From: an uncultured Eubacterium sp.
GTDB lineage: Bacteria > Bacillota > Clostridia > Lachnospirales > Lachnospiraceae
Assembly: GCA_910585745.1 (NCBI GenBank)
Contig: CAJUFM010000030.1
Location: 1 to 35,128 of the forward strand
Direction: 5' to 3'
Length of the DNA stretch: 35,128 bases
Shown here: one piece after another, positions 32,289 to 35,128 of the stretch
Position numbering within the stretch: the first letter of the stretch is position 1
Layout: every line of letters begins with the position of its first letter
Notes under the pieces: model-generated
What the model was told of the DNA's origin: nothing
The model's database searches: none
Seen by the model: the letters and a program-made list of their open reading frames with translations, nothing else
Made by a program: the position numbers and the translations under genes

Positions 32289-32320
32289 TTGACATAATTT
32301 AGGTTACATAATAGTATAAT
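32289..32320 (+). promoter_or_regulatory. Promoter of the HPr-like gene
   Basis: A perfect TTGACA (32289-32294) is followed by TAGTAT at 17 bp (32312-32317), or a perfect TATAAT at 20 bp (32315-32320). The leader before the ATG at 32374 is about 50 nt. Confidence 0.6.
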
Positions 32321-32373
32321 AACTGGAAGATGTTTGAAGCAGCTTTCAAAATAATAGAAAAGGAGGAATTATT

Positions 32374-32604
32374 ATGAAAACAGTAAAAATTTCTTTAAAT
32401 TCCATTGATAAAGTAAAAGCGTTTGTCAATGAAGTTACCAAATTCGATGCAGAATTTGATCTTGTTTCGGGAAGATATGTGATCGATGCTAAATCCATCA
32501 TGGGTATATTCAGCCTTGATCTTTCAAAGCCCATCGACCTGAATATCCACAGCGAAAGCGATGTAGACGAGATTCTTTCAAAACTGAAACCATTTATCGT
32601 CTGA
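32374..32604 (+). CDS. HPr-like protein lacking the active-site histidine
   Basis: 76 residues with the HPr fold pattern. The region of the regulatory serine is well kept: VIDAKSIMGIFSLDL, with Ser41 at the place of HPr Ser46, and the C-terminal SDVDEILSKLKPFI helix. The phosphocarrier site, normally GLHARPA around His15, is replaced by NSIDKVKAF, with no histidine. It therefore cannot carry phosphate from Enzyme I and is better compared with Crh, the regulatory HPr paralogue of Bacillus that acts with CcpA through its serine. AGGAGG lies 7 nt upstream of the ATG. The gene is monocistronic with its own promoter and terminator. HPr kinase is not in the window, so serine phosphorylation is inference. 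Confidence 0.82.
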   Translation: MKTVKISLNSIDKVKAFVNEVTKFDAEFDLVSGRYVIDAKSIMGIFSLDLSKPIDLNIHSESDVDEILSKLKPFIV

Positions 32605-32650
32605 TTGGGATTTGTTACATCACATATGGGGTACAAAAAGTACAATGTGG

Positions 32651-32688
32651 GGACTGTGAAACCTGGGTTTCAGGAGGCAGTCCTTTTT
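32651..32688 (+). terminator. Terminator of the HPr-like gene
   Basis: GGACTG (32651-32656) pairs with CAGTCC (32678-32683), with an inner GAAACC/GGTTTC stem, and is followed by five T. It may also weakly stop thiI transcripts from the other strand, whose stop codon lies at 32687. Confidence 0.7.
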
Positions 32689-33868
32689 ACATTTTCACAG
32701 TCAGGATCTCCCTCTCTGACACTGCTTTTTCTAACATTTCATCAATCTTTTCTTCCAGGTTTCTTTCGGATTTTTCGATCTTGCACAGATCCGGTTTTGT
32801 CACAGGATGTTTCGCCACAAACGTAGTGCAGCAGTCCTCGTATGGCAGGATCGAAGTCTCAAAGGTATTGATCTTCTCCGCAATGTCAATGATATCCTGT
32901 TTGTCAAAAGCGATCACCGGGCGGAATACTGGCATCCTGCACACCGCATTGGTTGCCACCAGGCTCTGCATGGTCTGACTTGCCACCTGTCCCACACTTT
33001 CACCGGTGATCAGGGACATGCAATCCGTCTCACCAGCGATGCGCTCTGCGATCTTCATCATATAACGCCTCATAATGATCGTGAGCTCATCATGGGGACA
33101 TTTATCGTATATATACATCTGAATATCGGTAAAATTTACCACATGAAGACAGATCTCTCCTGCATAGTCACTGACCAGCTCCGCCAGATCCACCACCTTC
33201 TGCTTCGCCCGCTCACTGGTATATGGCGGCGCATGAAAATAAACGGCCTCGATCCTTACGCCTCTCTTTGCCATCATATAACCAGCCACAGGACTGTCTA
33301 TGCCCCCGGACAACAGAAGCATTGCCTTTCCACTGGTTCCCACAGGCATCCCCCCTGGTCCTTTGATGCTGCTCACATACACATAGGCGCGGTGGCGGAT
33401 CTCAATATTTACAGAAACCTCTGGCTGATGCACATCCACTTTGGCGCCAGGCATATGGTCAAGGATATACGCCCCAGCCTCCCGGCAGATCTCCGGGCTG
33501 GTCATCACATAGTTCTTGTCACTTCTCTTGGCAAATACTTTGAAGGTAAATTCCTTCTCTCCCAGTTCCTCTTTCATATGATCCACCAGTTCTTTGCATA
33601 CTGTCTCAAAGGTCTTGTCCTCTACCAGCACCACCGGGCAGATATGGGCAATGCCGAAACATTTACTGAGCTGGCTGATCACCTCGTCAAAATCATATTC
33701 ACTCTTTGCTTCTACATAGATCCGGCCGTTTTCCCGCTCTACAAGAAATTCTCCCTCACACTTCTCCAGTTTCTCCTTTACCCTGTCCCGGAGAGCGTCC
33801 TCAAACATATATCTGTTTTTTCCCTTGATCCCGATCTCGGAATATTTGATCAAAAATGCTTTTACCAT
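32687..33868 (-). CDS. thiI: tRNA 4-thiouridine synthase ThiI
   Basis: 393 residues. A ferredoxin-like and THUMP N-terminal part (about 1-165, with IKYSEIGIKGKNR and ENGRIYVE) is followed by a PP-loop ATP pyrophosphatase domain with LLLSGGIDSPVAGYMMAKRG (SGGIDS at 187-192). Conserved later motifs include LITGESVGQVASQTMQSL, VCRMPVFRPVIAFDKQDI, and EDCCTTFVAKHPVTKP. It adenylates and thiolates uridine 8 of tRNA. It lacks the C-terminal rhodanese domain of E. coli ThiI, as is normal in Firmicutes, where a partner cysteine desulfurase passes sulfur directly. That partner, nifS, ends 28 nt upstream. GAGGA lies 9 nt before the ATG. Confidence 0.96.
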   Translation of the reverse strand: MVKAFLIKYSEIGIKGKNRYMFEDALRDRVKEKLEKCEGEFLVERENGRIYVEAKSEYDFDEVISQLSKCFGIAHICPVVLVEDKTFETVCKELVDHMKEELGEKEFTFKVFAKRSDKNYVMTSPEICREAGAYILDHMPGAKVDVHQPEVSVNIEIRHRAYVYVSSIKGPGGMPVGTSGKAMLLLSGGIDSPVAGYMMAKRGVRIEAVYFHAPPYTSERAKQKVVDLAELVSDYAGEICLHVVNFTDIQMYIYDKCPHDELTIIMRRYMMKIAERIAGETDCMSLITGESVGQVASQTMQSLVATNAVCRMPVFRPVIAFDKQDIIDIAEKINTFETSILPYEDCCTTFVAKHPVTKPDLCKIEKSERNLEEKIDEMLEKAVSEREILTVKM

Positions 33869-33896
33869 TTTATAATTTCCTCATTTCCTTTATCTT

Positions 33897-35063
33897 CTAT
33901 CTTCTGACATAACGCCTCAGCACCGGCAGAAGTTCCTTTAGCTGTTCTACTGCATACCGCAGTTCTTCCTCCGTCGTATTCACGGAAAGGCTGAACCGGA
34001 TCGTAGCGTCCAGCAGTTCCCTTTTGACTCCGATGGCCTGCAGGGTGGAACTGATCCCTGGATGATTGGAAGAACAGGCGGAACCAGATGATACGTAAAC
34101 CCCTCTTTCCTCCAGCGCATGTAAAAGAACCTCACTGCGGATCCCTTCTATGCCTGCGCTCACAATATGCGGCGCCGTGTTTTCCAGTTCTTCCTTCTGA
34201 CAAGCATGGATGTGCACTCCTTCAATCTGTTCTAAAAGCCCGATGATGAGCCGTTTTTTATCATACATCTGCTGAACTTTGTCCTGATGGTCCTGATACA
34301 TCATCTCCGCAGCCAGAGCCAGTCCAGCGGCTCCTGGTACATTTTCTGTACCAGAACGCCTACCCTGCTGCTGCCCACCTCCATGGATCAACGGATGGAG
34401 CCGGACTCCCTCTGCCATATATAAAAATCCTGTCCCCTTCGGTCCATGGATCTTATGGCCGCTGGCAGAAAGCAGGTCAATATTCAGCTTTTGGGGATGT
34501 ATGGTCATTTTTCCATAAGCCTGTATGGCATCTACGTGAAACAGTATATCTTTATTATATTCTTTAATGATCTTCCCAATACTCCCCACATCCAGTACAG
34601 CGCCTACTTCATTATTTACCATCATCACAGACACCAGCACTGTATCCTCCCGGAGCGCCTCTCTGAGCTTTCCAGGATCTATGTGTCCCATACGATCCAC
34701 TGGAAGATAGGTGACCTCACAGTCATGATTTTCCTCCAGGTACAGACAGGGCTGGTGCACCGCCGCGTGCTCAAAGCAGGTGGTGACCACATGCCTTCCC
34801 CGCCGCCTGTTTGCCATCACGCCGCCGATGATCGCCATATTGTTGCTCTCTGTCCCCCCAGAGGTAAATATGATATTTTTCCGGCTGCATTTCAGCGTGG
34901 CTGCGATCTTATCTCCCGCCTCCCTGATATACCGTTCCGCCTCTACTCCCTTCATATGAAGGGATGAGGGGTTTCCATAGTCCACGCACATGATCTGGCG
35001 GACCAGATCTCCCACCTCATCGAAGGCTTTTGTGGTGGCTGCATTGTCCAAATATGCCTCCAT
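33897..35063 (-). CDS. nifS: Cysteine desulfurase (NifS/IscS family), ThiI partner
   Basis: 388 residues from ATG 35063, where the family start MEAYLDNAATT begins (a TTG at 35072 is an alternative). PLP-dependent class V fold: TSGGTESNNMAI, VMMVNNEVGAV, HVDAIQAYGK, the PLP lysine in SASGHKIHGPKGTGFLY, RSGTENV, and the catalytic cysteine in VSSGSACSSNHPG. It takes sulfur from cysteine as a persulfide, leaving alanine. Adjacency to thiI, as in the B. subtilis nifZ-thiI pair, indicates that it serves tRNA thiolation rather than general Fe-S assembly; no iscU or sufU gene is nearby. Upstream GAGAGG lies about 10 nt away. Confidence 0.95.
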   Translation of the reverse strand: MEAYLDNAATTKAFDEVGDLVRQIMCVDYGNPSSLHMKGVEAERYIREAGDKIAATLKCSRKNIIFTSGGTESNNMAIIGGVMANRRRGRHVVTTCFEHAAVHQPCLYLEENHDCEVTYLPVDRMGHIDPGKLREALREDTVLVSVMMVNNEVGAVLDVGSIGKIIKEYNKDILFHVDAIQAYGKMTIHPQKLNIDLLSASGHKIHGPKGTGFLYMAEGVRLHPLIHGGGQQQGRRSGTENVPGAAGLALAAEMMYQDHQDKVQQMYDKKRLIIGLLEQIEGVHIHACQKEELENTAPHIVSAGIEGIRSEVLLHALEERGVYVSSGSACSSNHPGISSTLQAIGVKRELLDATIRFSLSVNTTEEELRYAVEQLKELLPVLRRYVRR

Positions 35064-35068
35064 GTATA

Positions 35069-35128
35069 TCAAACCTCTCCTGCATAGTCTTTTTCTATCT
35101 GAAACATCAGTACTGACAGCATCGCCAG
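35069..35128 (-). CDS. Possible 3' end of an upstream gene (partial)
   Basis: A frame open from the window edge ends at TGA 35069-35071, encoding a 19-residue tail (LAMLSVLMFQIEKDYAGEV). It ends 5 nt upstream of the nifS ATG, typical of an operon neighbour. The nifS frame is also open to the edge, so this short tail could be chance. No family can be named. Confidence 0.3.
   Translation of the reverse strand: MAMLSVLMFQIEKDYAGEV

Noticed and set aside
32614..32690. Possible riboswitch or structured leader for thiI
   Set aside because: The structure lies at the 3' end of thiI, not its leader, and is explained by the terminator of the HPr-like gene on the plus strand.
32807..33907. A 366-codon plus-strand frame
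   Set aside because: Antisense to thiI, which has full catalytic motifs on the minus strand; the plus-strand product has no domain and no ribosome site.

Overview
The window looks like a chromosomal segment of a Gram-positive, low-to-mid GC Clostridia member, most likely a Lachnospiraceae-type gut anaerobe. The evidence is the gene order ireB-ruvX-DUF1292-RNase J-(mltG-like)-trmR-U32-birA, strong AGGAGG-type ribosome binding sites, many 4-nt ATGA overlaps, a DltB/AlgI-type O-acyltransferase operon, and a tandem pair of sites matching the Spo0A box, as expected in a lineage with sporulation ancestry. I cannot name genus or species. No tRNA, rRNA, CRISPR array or transposase gene was seen.

Layout. 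(1) 1-6084, minus strand: a very large secreted RHS/YD-repeat protein, 2028 residues and still open at the left edge. It carries a C-type-lectin-like domain, Ig-like segments and about 30 YD repeats. (2) 6085-6404: divergent control region with an extended -10 promoter rightward and a palindrome plus tandem Spo0A-box-like sites on the leftward side. (3) 6405-11775, plus strand: one tight operon of a biotin-dependent carboxyltransferase, an MBOAT O-acyltransferase and two paralogous membrane-anchored SGNH-like proteins, closed by a strong terminator. (4) 11815-12846: a DUF4349 lipoprotein. (5) 12883-19566, minus strand: an HD-GYP response regulator, a hybrid histidine kinase with HPt, and a hybrid kinase fused to a DegV (fatty-acid-binding) domain. 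(6) 19658-21514: folA and hflX. (7) 21671-23257, plus strand: a NUDIX hydrolase and a KdgK-like sugar kinase. (8) 23357-30681, minus strand: polysaccharide deacetylase, birA, U32 (TrhP-like), trmR, an MltG-like fragment, RNase J, DUF1292 protein, a newly noticed 32-residue ORF, ruvX, a 244-bp fold-back element and ireB. (9) 30852-35128: mtaB, an HPr-like protein without the active-site histidine (plus strand), thiI and nifS.

How the genes fit together. The right half is housekeeping and conserved: RNA turnover (RNase J), tRNA wobble and anticodon modification (TrhP/TrmR, MtaB, ThiI with its sulfur donor NifS), biotinylation (BirA) and stress control (IreB, HflX). The left half is accessory and surface-directed: the RHS-lectin protein, the O-acylation operon and the DUF4349 lipoprotein. 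The most unusual items are the kinase-REC-DegV fusion inside a c-di-GMP-type signalling cassette, and the co-transcription of an acyl-CoA carboxyltransferase with an O-acyltransferase and two SGNH partners. All function calls rest on motif reading by eye. No database search was run.
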